Shown here one piece after another: positions 37,516 through 46,627 of a DNA stretch of 64,000 bases. Origin of the DNA: Microbulbifer variabilis. GTDB lineage: Bacteria; Pseudomonadota; Gammaproteobacteria; Pseudomonadales; Cellvibrionaceae. Position 1 is the first letter of the stretch. Every line of letters starts with the position of its first letter. The stretch is taken from NCBI RefSeq assembly GCF_020524905.1, contig NZ_JAIVKI010000005.1, forward strand, positions 124,001 to 188,000. Reading direction: 5' to 3'. The notes beneath the pieces were generated by a model that searched no databases, was not told the DNA's origin, and saw nothing but the letters and a program-made list of their open reading frames with translations. The position numbers and the translations under genes were made by a program.

Positions 37516-38486
37516 GCCAACAGGTTCGAGGCCTTATCCAGATCCATATTGCCGCCGGTGAGGACAATCGCAACATTCTTATTGCGAAAGCGCGCACCGT
37601 GCTCAAGTACCGCAGCCAGGCCAACCGCCGCAGAGGGCTCCACCAGTTGCTTGGTGCGTGTCCACAACAGTTCCATTGCCCGCACGATACCATTTTCAGA
37701 AACTGTCACAATATCCCGCACGGTGCGACGAATCACGGAATAATTCCTGCGTCCCAGTGTGGTGCGCAGACCATCGGCAATGGTATTGGGTTGCTGGGTA
37801 GTGATATGCACACCACCGCGCAGAGACCTTTGGGCGTCATCAGCACCTGCGGGCTCAGCGCCAATCACCAACACATCCGGTGCAAGGGCCGTCATGGCCA
37901 GACCGATACCTGCCAGCAACCCCCCACCCCCTACCGGAGCCAGGATCACATCTGGAGTGAAGCCCCGGTCTCGACACTGCTGCATCATCTCCAATGCAAC
38001 GGTGCCCTGCCCGGCGATAATGCGACTGTCATCAAAAGGCGGTACCACATGAGCGCCAGTCTCCTCTACCACCGCTTGCAGTGCGGCTTCACGCTCGGTT
38101 TGGCTGGGACCACAAATGACAATTTTGGCGCCGTAACTCTGCAAAGCCACTCGCTTGGCCCTGGGCGCCGTCTCTGGCATCACAACAATACAAGCTAGGC
38201 CGCGCTCAGCTGCCGCCCAGGCCAGGGCCGCACCGTGATTTCCCGAGGAATGTGTTGCCACCAGTTGAGCCCCATCGGGCAGATTGGCAAGGGCGTTGGT
38301 GGCACCGCGGGCCTTGAAAGCGCCGACTTTTTGCAGGTGTTCACACTTGAACCAGAGATTAGCCCCCCCTATTTCATCGAGTAATTGGGAGCGAATGAGT
38401 GGCGTTCTATGAACAGAGTTGGAAATAGTTTGAGCGGCGCAAAAAACATCCGCACTGGTGGGCAGGTCGTTACGGTCCGATGGCAT
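37500..38486 (-). CDS. PLP-dependent threonine/serine dehydratase (serine racemase-like)
   Basis: 328-aa fold-type II PLP enzyme. The cofactor lysine is in FKARGA, the phosphate-binding and substrate loop in THSSGNHGAALA, and the glycine loop in APVGGGGLLAGI; VLTGGNMD closes the active site. The length and lack of a C-terminal ACT domain separate it from biosynthetic IlvA and place it with catabolic L-threonine or L-serine dehydratases and serine racemases. A 16-bp tandem duplication covers its final codons and stop. The substrate is not determinable. Confidence 0.85.
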   Translation of the reverse strand: MPSDRNDLPTSADVFCAAQTISNSVHRTPLIRSQLLDEIGGANLWFKCEHLQKVGAFKARGATNALANLPDGAQLVATHSSGNHGAALAWAAAERGLACIVVMPETAPRAKRVALQSYGAKIVICGPSQTEREAALQAVVEETGAHVVPPFDDSRIIAGQGTVALEMMQQCRDRGFTPDVILAPVGGGGLLAGIGLAMTALAPDVLVIGAEPAGADDAQRSLRGGVHITTQQPNTIADGLRTTLGRRNYSVIRRTVRDIVTVSENGIVRAMELLWTRTKQLVEPSAAVGLAAVLEHGARFRNKNVAIVLTGGNMDLDKASNLLAGVEE

Positions 38487-38582
38487 AGCTTTCTTGATCT
38501 AAATAATTTTTGCTGAATGTACCAATTCACTCCCCTAAAAAACCAGTAAATTTCCCTCTTCCAGCCACAAGCTTCAGCGTGT

Positions 38583-39983
38583 CTACTTCTGCAACATTCT
38601 CAACAAACTAAATTTTCGTTTATTGAAAGGGGCGTAACGTAGATTGAAATCCAAAATATTCTTGCGCTTCATTACGGCCTTGTAGTGACTGAAAGTTTTA
38701 AAACCATGCTCTCCGTGATAGCAGCCCATTCCGCTGGCTCCCACCCCGCCAAACGGCAGATCTTGGGCCAACATAAACATCATGCAATCATTCACACAGG
38801 CGTTACCAGAGCTACAGCTTGAGATAATGCGATCGGCTAAGTCATCGCTTTTGGTAAAGATATACAGGGCTAGTGGTTTTTCTCGTTGATTGACAAAAGC
38901 CTCTACCTTACCAAACTCATCCAGCTCGATCACCGGCAGGATTGGCCCGAATATCTCCTCTTGCATCACAGGCGCCTCAAGATTGACATTACGCATCAGA
39001 GTCGGTGCCATATAACACTCTTCAATATCTACATCGCCGCCGTAAATAACATCTCCACCACTGAGAAGATCCGCCAGGCGCAGCGTATGCCGGCTATTGA
39101 CGATGCGCCCATAGTCAGGGCTCTTCTGTGGGTTCTCGCCAAACATTGCTATCAACGCTTGCTGAATAGCCGGTACCAATAAATCGGCGGTATGCTGGGT
39201 GCACAGTACATAATCCGGTGCGATACAGGTCTGCCCCGCATTGGTGAACTTACCCCAGGCGATGCGACGGGCGGCGAGCTCAATATCGGCATCGTCCGCC
39301 ACGATACAGGGGCTCTTGCCCCCGAGCTCCAAAGTAACTGGCGTCAGGTGCTTGGCTGCGGCGGCCATAACAATTCTCCCGACCCGACCACCGCCAGTGT
39401 ACATAATATGCTCCCAGCGCTGCTCCAATAGCTCAGTGGTTTCGGCTACAGCGCCCTCAACACAGGCAAACGCATCGCGGTCGAGATAACGCGGCAACAG
39501 ATCTGCGATCAATTGAGAGGTATTGGGAGCCAGCTCTGATGGCTTAACCACAGCACAATTTCCCGCAGCGATTGCGGGAACCAATGGCGATAGCAGCAAT
39601 TGCAAAGGATAGTTCCAGGCGCCAATTATCAGAGCCACTCCGAGAGGTTCTGGACGGATATAGCTAGCTGCGGGCTGGGTCAGTAATGGTGAGGATACTT
39701 TGCGCGGGCGAACCCAGCGCTTCAAGCGCTTGAGGGTATGATCGATATCACTGTAGAGGAAAGCGATCTCAGTCAGATAGGCTTCCTGCGGGGCCTTGTG
39801 TAAATCTTCCTTCAGGGCACGAATAAAGCGGGCTTCATTTTCACTGAGCATTTTGCGCAACTGGCTCAGCTGCCGACGCCTCCAACCCAGTTCTACAGTG
39901 ACACCGCTGCGAAAATAGGCCCTCAGGCCGGCAACCAAGGCTGCGGCATTGCCACCACTTCCCACACTGAGATCTGACAGCAT
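38583..39983 (-). CDS. Class 3-type aldehyde dehydrogenase
   Basis: 466-aa NAD(P)-dependent aldehyde dehydrogenase from the ATG at 39983 (GGAAG 7 nt upstream; a TTG further up is less likely). IIGAWNYPLQLLLSPLVPAI, YTGGGRVGRIVM, LELGGKSPCIV (Glu base) and NAGQTCIAPDYVL (catalytic Cys) are in order. EEIFGPILPV and FGGVGASGMGCYHGEHGFKTFSH complete the class 3 pattern, with a C-terminal amphipathic region that could contact membranes. It probably detoxifies or oxidises fatty or aromatic aldehydes. It is related to the enzyme at 23458. Confidence 0.9.
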   Translation of the reverse strand: MLSDLSVGSGGNAAALVAGLRAYFRSGVTVELGWRRRQLSQLRKMLSENEARFIRALKEDLHKAPQEAYLTEIAFLYSDIDHTLKRLKRWVRPRKVSSPLLTQPAASYIRPEPLGVALIIGAWNYPLQLLLSPLVPAIAAGNCAVVKPSELAPNTSQLIADLLPRYLDRDAFACVEGAVAETTELLEQRWEHIMYTGGGRVGRIVMAAAAKHLTPVTLELGGKSPCIVADDADIELAARRIAWGKFTNAGQTCIAPDYVLCTQHTADLLVPAIQQALIAMFGENPQKSPDYGRIVNSRHTLRLADLLSGGDVIYGGDVDIEECYMAPTLMRNVNLEAPVMQEEIFGPILPVIELDEFGKVEAFVNQREKPLALYIFTKSDDLADRIISSCSSGNACVNDCMMFMLAQDLPFGGVGASGMGCYHGEHGFKTFSHYKAVMKRKNILDFNLRYAPFNKRKFSLLRMLQK

Positions 39984-40182
39984 TTGCGCTTCCAGTAATG
40001 AAACCTTCAACCCTTTATCCCCCAATGAGTATATGTCTCCCGCAGCCAGGCCTAGGACCGGGCTTCTGCAGCGGGCGCAATCTTCTTGGAAGTTGGTTAT
40101 AAGTCAAGCAACTGGTAGCAATTTCTCCCAATAACTAACCAAAAAAAAGAATTTTGATCCCAAAAGGTGCAAGTGTTCACAC

Positions 40183-41058
40183 TCAGAAAAATAGGACTGC
40201 CAACGCCAGTACGGTTATCCAAAGCAACAGGGATCTGGATAGCAGCGCCTGTAAACCCTCAATTTCCGCACCGCTTTGGCGCTGGATTTGGGAGAGGTCT
40301 GCAGTGGCGCTGCACTCATTGGCGTCAATACCTCCCAGGGCGCCCTCAAGATAGGCTTCAAGCACCTGGGCAGTATCTCGCTCCCGACACATCAGGCACT
40401 GCCTCCAGGCCCGGTAACATCCGGCAAAATTTCCGACAATTGCGAAGCTGAGCCCCATCACCCGCACAGGTACCCACTCCAACAACCACAACCAGCGCGC
40501 CGCCGCAGTTTCATTCTCGGTTCCCCGAACTCGCTCTGCATACAAGGCACTTAGTCGAAACAACAACGCCCCAGGAATTCCCAGCAAAATAAACCAAAAC
40601 AATACGGCAAAAAGCCGCTCAAAAGCACAGTATGCCGCACCACGAAAGACCTGTTCATGCAGGCGCCCACCCTCGGCAACGCCTTCGTGAATTTCTCCCA
40701 GCAGGGGGCTTGCCGCTTCAGCGGCACCTTTAAAATCGCCCCGGTACCAATTGCGTAGATAGGCGCTCAAGATGTCATTAAAGTTGCCACGCCCCAGGCA
40801 GTAGAGAAGCAGGGGAATACTCAGCAACAGCACCCCCAGAGCACCGGAGGAAGATTCTACTAAAACCATTGCCAATGCCACGGCCAAAACTGGCGGCAGG
40901 ACACTGAACCCGAGCTGCAAACCCTCTTTTCCGCGCAGCTGGGAAAGCCCCTCTATATAGGCACTCCAGCGATCAAACCAGTGATCGCGGTGCAAAGGCG
41001 CACCCGATCCCCAAATTTGTACCAAGGCCAAAGTTAATAAAATAATCAGCAAGGTCAT
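40183..41058 (-). CDS. ampE: AmpE-like inner-membrane regulator
   Basis: 291 aa from the ATG at 41058; longer upstream reading is unlike AmpE. It starts with a membrane segment TLLIILLTLALVQIWG and has further helices (about 55-85, 140-170, 185-210 and the C-terminus). RGNFNDILSAYLRNWYRGD and EWVPVRVMGLSFAIVGNF are conserved AmpE blocks. AmpE is a CobD/CbiB-superfamily membrane protein linked to beta-lactamase induction and peptidoglycan sensing. It follows ampD on the same strand, the classical ampDE pair. No ampC or ampR is nearby. Confidence 0.88.
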   Translation of the reverse strand: MTLLIILLTLALVQIWGSGAPLHRDHWFDRWSAYIEGLSQLRGKEGLQLGFSVLPPVLAVALAMVLVESSSGALGVLLLSIPLLLYCLGRGNFNDILSAYLRNWYRGDFKGAAEAASPLLGEIHEGVAEGGRLHEQVFRGAAYCAFERLFAVLFWFILLGIPGALLFRLSALYAERVRGTENETAAARWLWLLEWVPVRVMGLSFAIVGNFAGCYRAWRQCLMCRERDTAQVLEAYLEGALGGIDANECSATADLSQIQRQSGAEIEGLQALLSRSLLLWITVLALAVLFF

Positions 41059-41180
41059 AACGTTGCCGCGATAATCTTCAAAGAATTTAAATTGCCGACA
41101 CAAAGGTGCCGGGGCCCGATTGTAATGCTGTCTCAACACAGACAGTAACAGCAGGTTTGCGCCAAAACACCGCGCTAAGA

Positions 41181-41741
41181 TTACCCGGAGATTTTTTTCA
41201 CTTCCCCCAGGTAACGCTCCCAGTCAAAACCCGGGCCTGGATCTAACTTGCGCCCAGGTGCGATATCGGAGTGCCCGGTAATTTTATCGATCCCTATTTC
41301 TGGATAGGCTTGCATAATGGCGCGGGTCACCTCTGCCAGCGCCAAATACTGGGCATCGGTATAACTATCCGTATCCAGGCCCTCCAGCTCGATACCAATG
41401 GAAAAGTCATTGCAATTGCTGCGCCCCCTGAATTCCGACTTGCCCGCATGCCAGGCACGTCGATCCAGCGGCACATACTGGGTAACGATGCCATCGCGAT
41501 CGATAAGTAGGTGTGCAGAAACCTGTAAAGCGGCAATTTCTGCAAAATAAGGGTGGGCATCGATATCCAACTGCCCCAGAAAAAACGTATCGATATAGGG
41601 GCCACCATACTGGCCAGGGGGCAGGCTGATACTGTGAATCACCAACAGGTCCACAGGGCAGTTTTCCGGCCGGCTGTTGCAGTGAGGGCTGGGAACCCGG
41701 CGCGCCCCGGATAACCAGCCGGCATCCACTTGATATTTCAA
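41181..41741 (-). CDS. ampD: N-acetyl-anhydromuramyl-L-alanine amidase AmpD
   Basis: Cytoplasmic zinc amidase that removes the peptide from anhydromuropeptides imported by AmpG. 186 aa from the TTG at 41741, preceded 8 nt upstream by GGAG; a GTG at 41771 adds ten residues and has no spaced site. Zinc ligands His36 (VIHS), His and Asp in GHSDIAPGRKLDPGP, and the Glu in GIELEG are present, as is the AmpD start VDAGWLSGARRVPSP. No signal peptide, so it is the cytoplasmic form. Together with the two AmpG genes it makes a recycling pathway. Confidence 0.93.
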   Translation of the reverse strand: MKYQVDAGWLSGARRVPSPHCNSRPENCPVDLLVIHSISLPPGQYGGPYIDTFFLGQLDIDAHPYFAEIAALQVSAHLLIDRDGIVTQYVPLDRRAWHAGKSEFRGRSNCNDFSIGIELEGLDTDSYTDAQYLALAEVTRAIMQAYPEIGIDKITGHSDIAPGRKLDPGPGFDWERYLGEVKKISG

Positions 41742-41910
41742 TCTGCGATCTCCGTTCCAAAAAACTAACACCCCGAATAGCTCGGGATTTCAGCAGTAAC
41801 CATTTTATGGAAGGGTTGATCGATATGCCAATCCGTTTGGAGCTGTCACGCGACAGAAGTGGCGGCCCAGCAGCAGACCGACCGGGCATAATAAATTGGC
41901 TCTTTATGCC

Positions 41911-44265
41911 TTAACGCTGTTCACTGCGTTTTTTGCGCACGTTGCCGATCACCGACTGCAGTGCGCGTTCAAACAACATACCATCGTCTAAGGGTAACAA
42001 CTGTGCCGAGCGCAAGGCATGCGCCAATTCCAAACGACCAAATTCCGCCACCTTGGCGCCATTGCGGTTTACAAAAATAAACTGGTCGATATCGCGGATC
42101 ACCGCCGCCAAACGGCAGCGGAACTGCTCGTCCTCGGAGCGCTTCAACTCGAACCAACTGCCCTGGGCCAGGCGGAAAGTCATCTGCCAATGGGGGTCGT
42201 CTTCGGCAAGCTGTGTCAGTCCCTGTTCCTCAGTAGCAGGGGAAACCTCTGCCTGGGCAACGGCCTGCTCTATCTCCTCCATGGGCGGCACAGCAACTTC
42301 CGCTTGGACTTCGATACTGTCGACTTCTACCCGATCATCAGTCCGCAAGACTTCGGCTACTTGTGACTCTGCACCAGCAATTAAATCGGACACATCGGAC
42401 GTTTCAGCTGGAGCTTCCGTCACAGCTTCCACAACAGTGGCCGCCTGGACTTCCCGTGCTACCTGCTCTTTGACCAGGCGCTCGCGCTCCTCAGTCAGGC
42501 GTTGCGCCAAGGCAAAGCGCTCGCGGTAAATTTCTTTAAGGCCGGCAAACAGGCTGCGCGCCTCGAATGCGTTGTAGGAAAGTGCCTCGATGCCTTCTCG
42601 CAGGCGCTCCTGCAAAGAAGGCAGCAGGCTCAAAAGTTGTTTGCGTGCCTCCGGCATCGGTGCCTGCACACTCCAAACCAGATCCCGAGCGGTACGCACA
42701 TCTCGACTCCAGGTCTCGCTGTCGGTGCCCTCTTTAACGCAGGTGAGGAACAATACGTTATTCCACACCTTGTTGAGCCAGTCCTGCACTACTGGTGGCA
42801 GGTCGCGCTCCGCCACTAACGCATCCATTACAGCGGCAACTCGTGCCCGCGCAGCCTGGGTTTTTGCGCGACCATCGGCCTCGTCCACCACCCGGCGCTC
42901 TAGCATCTCAGCACGCTTGCGCTCGCGGGCAATAAATTCACGCAGGGATTCCAACAGCGTCGAAAAGATATGGATGTCCTGATCAAATTCATTCAGGGCG
43001 CGCTCAACAATCTGTGAAATCTCGCGATAAAGCGGGTCGGACTCATAACTTTCAGGCGGCTGCCAACCTGTCGCTGCATCGGCGAGCTCATTGAGCAGCT
43101 TGCGCGCGGGATGGCCCCCCTTACTGAAAAAGGATTTGTCGGCAATAGCCACTTTCAGCAAAGGCAATTGCAGACGCCCCAACAGAGTTTTGATTGGAGC
43201 TGCGAGGCTACGGTCTTCCAAAATGAAGGAGAACAACATCTCCACCAGTTTGATGACATCGCTGTCCACTTTTGCCAACGATGCCGCCTGGTTGGCCTCT
43301 ATCAGACGCTGCTGCAATAGCTCTCCCACGTTGAGCAGCTGGGCAGCACCGCCGCCCTGGTAATGAACGCCGTTTTGCAGGGCCCCCAGATGGCTGAGCA
43401 GATCTCCTGCCGGCATGGGCGCCATACCCGCGGTAGCTGGTATAAGGCCCGGCGCAAAATGACCACTGACTGCAACGCCCTGGGCAATTTGGCCCTGACC
43501 TTCACCCGCAACTGCCGGGGCCTGACTACCACTTGGACCTCGCGCACTGTAAACAGAGCGCTGGCGCGCAGCGCGCTGCTGCTCCCTCAGGTAGGGCAAC
43601 ACCCCCTGCTCCACCAGCAACTGGTTGCAAAATTCATAAAAACCCCGCAGCTGCTGCATCACCAGCTGCTCAAATTTTTTCAACAGGGTGAGGCGGGCGC
43701 GGATATGCAGGTCGAGGGGCTGGATAGCCTCCACAAAGGCATCGCAGATAACATCTGGACCGAGGGGATTATTCTTGTCGTAAACTTTAACCGCATAGAG
43801 AGTGTCCAGGCGAAGGCACAACTCGGTTAAAGATTCTGCGAAGTCGCGTTTGGCATTGGCCACCATAGTATCTGCGGCCACCAATTGCTCGAGGTCATCG
43901 TTATGGACCAGCGATAGATTATCCGAGACGAAACTGGCCTCGGCCTGAGCCTCCTGGCGAATCTGAAAAGCCTGTTGGACACTGTCGATAAAACGCTCGG
44001 CGATATTGCGACGTTCAACCCGCAACAGACGCAGGGCCTGGAACAAGCCGTCCTGCTCCTCCTGGCCATGGGCCCGCTCGGCCATAGCGAAAAGTGAGTC
44101 ATCTACTTTGCCGAACAGTGCCTTGACCCGCTCGAACAGCTCGGCGCAGGCCTTCTCTTTCAACATTGAAACAGCCGACGGCAGTACTGCAGGCTTGCCC
44201 GTAAGCCCTGCCGACCGCTCTGCACTTTTTTCTGAAAGGGAAACTACCTTGCTGGATTCACTCAT
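41911..44265 (-). CDS. DUF1631 family protein
   Basis: 784-aa soluble, mostly helical, highly charged protein that fills the DUF1631 family (thymidine phosphorylase-annotated in some databases without evidence). Long heptad-like stretches (about 440-480 and 560-640) suggest coiled coils. The C-terminal third carries a small domain starting near DPHWQMTFRLAQGSWFELKR that resembles PilZ-like folds; that is inferred. ATG at 44265 with TTGGAA upstream. The order ampE-ampD-DUF1631-nadC is the same as in Pseudomonas. The function is unknown. Confidence 0.8.
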   Translation of the reverse strand: MSESSKVVSLSEKSAERSAGLTGKPAVLPSAVSMLKEKACAELFERVKALFGKVDDSLFAMAERAHGQEEQDGLFQALRLLRVERRNIAERFIDSVQQAFQIRQEAQAEASFVSDNLSLVHNDDLEQLVAADTMVANAKRDFAESLTELCLRLDTLYAVKVYDKNNPLGPDVICDAFVEAIQPLDLHIRARLTLLKKFEQLVMQQLRGFYEFCNQLLVEQGVLPYLREQQRAARQRSVYSARGPSGSQAPAVAGEGQGQIAQGVAVSGHFAPGLIPATAGMAPMPAGDLLSHLGALQNGVHYQGGGAAQLLNVGELLQQRLIEANQAASLAKVDSDVIKLVEMLFSFILEDRSLAAPIKTLLGRLQLPLLKVAIADKSFFSKGGHPARKLLNELADAATGWQPPESYESDPLYREISQIVERALNEFDQDIHIFSTLLESLREFIARERKRAEMLERRVVDEADGRAKTQAARARVAAVMDALVAERDLPPVVQDWLNKVWNNVLFLTCVKEGTDSETWSRDVRTARDLVWSVQAPMPEARKQLLSLLPSLQERLREGIEALSYNAFEARSLFAGLKEIYRERFALAQRLTEERERLVKEQVAREVQAATVVEAVTEAPAETSDVSDLIAGAESQVAEVLRTDDRVEVDSIEVQAEVAVPPMEEIEQAVAQAEVSPATEEQGLTQLAEDDPHWQMTFRLAQGSWFELKRSEDEQFRCRLAAVIRDIDQFIFVNRNGAKVAEFGRLELAHALRSAQLLPLDDGMLFERALQSVIGNVRKKRSEQR

Positions 44266-44283
44266 TTCCAAGAGGTCCTTCAA

Positions 44284-44746
44284 ATACCATCCGGCTTTTA
44301 CATATTCGCTGGCTTAAATCTTGTTAGCCGTATAAGTCGCGGTAAATAACCAAGCCTTACTTTTTACCCGCACCACTTCTATCAAAGGGAGACTACGGGC
44401 AGAGCAACACTTCGCCACCCTAATTAAATTTTGTCGGCATTCCGCTCAAAAAAAACCAATAACTTCTTGATTTTGCTCAGATTTCGAGCTTTTTAATGCA
44501 GACGAGTTGAATAGTGAGGAAGAGGTTAGCACGCGCTTGCATCGATACCTATTTGCCAAGAATTTTACCCATGATAACCGCCCTATTGACACAGTTTCGC
44601 GACACATTTGAGACACTTGTCACAGCGAAATATTGGGGCAACTGTTAACGGGACAATTGTGCGAAGTGCGACTGCATTCGGCTCCAGACAATCCAAACCC
44701 TATGGGTTTTGGTAAACTGCCCGCGCGTTTATTTTGAGATTTGCCA
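44284..44746. promoter_or_regulatory. Divergent control region between DUF1631 and nadC genes
   Basis: About 460 bp without a gene. TTGACA at about 44587 is a good -35 hexamer but lacks an obvious -10 at 16-18 nt. An imperfect palindrome CCAAACCC / GGGTTTTGG at about 44692-44711 lies 35 bp before the nadC start and could be an operator or hairpin. No known regulator motif was recognised. Confidence 0.35.
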
Positions 44747-45601
44747 ATGCACCCTAAAGACTCCACCATCCCGAACATCATGACCGACCTGCAAAGGGCT
44801 GTGCGAACGGCACTGGAGGAGGATATTGGCAGTGGTGATATTACAGCCCAGCTGATCCCGGCCGATCGCAGTGCCCGCGCCCGCGTAATCACCCGCGAGG
44901 ACTGCACCCTGAGCGGACGCGCCTGGGTTGAGGAGATCTTTCGGCAGCTAGATCCCGATCTACAACTAACCTGGCATTTTGCCGATGGCGACAAAATTGC
45001 CGCCAACAGTGTGATTTTCGAACTGCAAGGCAATGCCCGCACAATCCTCACTGGAGAACGCACCGCGCTCAATTTCCTGCAAACCCTGTCGGGTACCGCC
45101 ACCACTGCCGCAGAGTTTGCCACCCGCGCTGCCGGTACTGAAGTGAAAATCCTCGACACCCGCAAAACCATTCCTGGCCTGCGCAGCGCGCAAAAATATG
45201 CCGTATTGTGCGGTGGTTGCCACAATCACCGCATCGGCCTGTACGACGCTTTCCTTATTAAGGAAAACCATATTGCCGCTGCCGGCGGTATCGACAAGGC
45301 GGTAGCTCAGGCGAGAAGCATCAAACCGGATGCGCTGGTAGAGGTTGAGGTAGAAACCCTTGAGGAACTGCAACAAGCACTGGATAGCGGTGCCGATGTG
45401 ATTATGCTCGACGAATTCAACGATGCAGACACTCGCAGCGCTCTGGCATTGGCCAAAGGGCACGCGAAAATTGAAATTTCCGGTAGTGTCGATCGGGAGA
45501 GAATTGCACAACTGGCAGAGCTGGAAGTCGATTACATTTCCTCTGGCAGCTTGACCAAGCACCTGCGCGCTATTGATCTATCCCTGCGTATCGACTTTTA
45601 A
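44747..45601 (+). CDS. nadC: Nicotinate-nucleotide pyrophosphorylase (quinolinate phosphoribosyltransferase)
   Basis: De novo NAD synthesis enzyme converting quinolinate and PRPP to nicotinate mononucleotide. 284 aa from the ATG at 44747. Signatures: [10 protein letters not shown] near residue 25, [29 protein letters not shown] (substrate Arg/Lys), [21 protein letters not shown] and [10 protein letters not shown] with acidic metal ligands, then ISSGSLT near the end. It is transcribed away from DUF1631 and converges on the SafE-like gene. nadA and nadB are not in this window. Confidence 0.96.
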   Translation: MHPKDSTIPNIMTDLQRAVRTALEEDIGSGDITAQLIPADRSARARVITREDCTLSGRAWVEEIFRQLDPDLQLTWHFADGDKIAANSVIFELQGNARTILTGERTALNFLQTLSGTATTAAEFATRAAGTEVKILDTRKTIPGLRSAQKYAVLCGGCHNHRIGLYDAFLIKENHIAAAGGIDKAVAQARSIKPDALVEVEVETLEELQQALDSGADVIMLDEFNDADTRSALALAKGHAKIEISGSVDRERIAQLAELEVDYISSGSLTKHLRAIDLSLRIDF

Positions 45602-45629
45602 GCACGCTCAGAAAGGGGCACGTTAAAAC

Positions 45630-45663
45630 GGGGCACGGCGCTATATTGCGACTGCGGTGCCCC
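45630..45663. terminator. Hairpin between convergent nadC and SafE-like genes
   Basis: GGGGCAC at 45630-45636 pairs with GTGCCCC at 45657-45663, enclosing a smaller CGC/GCG stem. No long U-tract follows. Confidence 0.45.
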
Positions 45664-45681
45664 ATAAACAACCCATAGTCA

Positions 45682-46428
45682 TCAGTGATGATGGTGGTGG
45701 CTTTCTTCCTGGGACTTCTCTTCGACAGACTCCACAGTATTCATTGCGCCGTGGTTGCTGTGATCTCCGTGACCACCATGGCCGAGGGCACCCCACAAAG
45801 TCCAAAATCCAAACAGCATAATTGCAGCGGCAAACCCCAGGCGAACCCCTGGCTTCTGCACAATATTACGCACCTGCACGGCGGCGGCACCGGTCGCCAA
45901 CATGGCCGGCAAAGTGCCCAGACCAAAGGCGAGCATCGCCAGCGCCGAACGCTCGGCGCTGCCCTGAGCCAGGGCGAAAGTTAAAGCGCTGTAGACCAGG
46001 CCGCAGGGTAGCCAGCCCCATAGAGAACCCAGGGCAACGGCCTGGCCGGCAGAACGCACTGGCAGTAATTTTGCCGAAAGCGGCTGCACGTAGCGCCAGA
46101 GGTATCTGCCGCCTTTCTCCAGCCACACCAGGCCGCGCCAGATACCCGCCACATAGAGCGCCATCACAATCAACATAATGCCTGCGGCAAACCGCAGGGG
46201 CGTCAACACCGGAATAACCGCCGCCCCCAAGGCACCGGCGAGCCCACCCATTAATGTGTAGCTGGCAATGCGCCCTAACTGATAAGAGCCCAATTGCACC
46301 CAGGCGGTCTGCCTACCGGGTACTGCCATACCGAGCGCGCCGGAAATCCCTCCACACATACCGATACAATGACTACTACCGAGAAAACCGATGGCGAGCG
46401 CAGCCGCCAAAAACCCCCAATCCCCCAC
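45682..46428 (-). CDS. SafE/DsbD_2-type membrane protein with histidine-rich tail
   Basis: 248 aa with about six helices. IGFLGSSHCIGMCGGISGALGM holds a cysteine pair in helix 1, and GSLWGWLPCGLVYSAL the pseudo-repeat cysteine, as in the DsbD_2 / sulfite-exporter-like family that accompanies cbb3 oxidase genes. The cytoplasmic or periplasmic tail is His-rich (GHGGHGDHSNHG and a terminal run of five His), suggesting metal binding. The start is a GTG 3 bp after the ccoS stop, so the genes are coupled. A role in copper handling for CcoN is an inference from context. Confidence 0.78.
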   Translation of the reverse strand: MGDWGFLAAALAIGFLGSSHCIGMCGGISGALGMAVPGRQTAWVQLGSYQLGRIASYTLMGGLAGALGAAVIPVLTPLRFAAGIMLIVMALYVAGIWRGLVWLEKGGRYLWRYVQPLSAKLLPVRSAGQAVALGSLWGWLPCGLVYSALTFALAQGSAERSALAMLAFGLGTLPAMLATGAAAVQVRNIVQKPGVRLGFAAAIMLFGFWTLWGALGHGGHGDHSNHGAMNTVESVEEKSQEESHHHHH

Positions 46429-46431
46429 GAA

Positions 46432-46611
46432 TTACCGCTCCTTTTCCTCAGTCTCTGAAGATGACGCCTGCAGGTCATCGTCAAATAAAATCCGCCGCCC
46501 CTCGGTTTCCAGGTCGTCGTACTGGCCGTTGTTCACGGCCCAGAAAAAGACTTTAACGGCGAGAGCGACGAACAACACCGCAATAGGAATCAGGAAATAG
46601 AGACTGTCCAC
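46432..46611 (-). CDS. ccoS: cbb3-type oxidase assembly protein CcoS
   Basis: 59-aa single-helix membrane protein. Read from a GTG at 46611 (GAGGAG 6 nt upstream): SLYFLIPIAVLFVALAVKVF forms the helix, then WAVNNGQYDDLETEG and RRILFDDD, the CcoS signature, and an acidic tail. It is required for insertion of haem and copper into the oxidase. Its stop is 3 bp from the SafE-like start and its own start is 16 bp after the ccoI stop, in the ccoG-ccoH-ccoI-ccoS order. Confidence 0.95.
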   Translation of the reverse strand: MDSLYFLIPIAVLFVALAVKVFFWAVNNGQYDDLETEGRRILFDDDLQASSSETEEKER

Positions 46612-46627
46612 ACATCACTCCTCTGCA

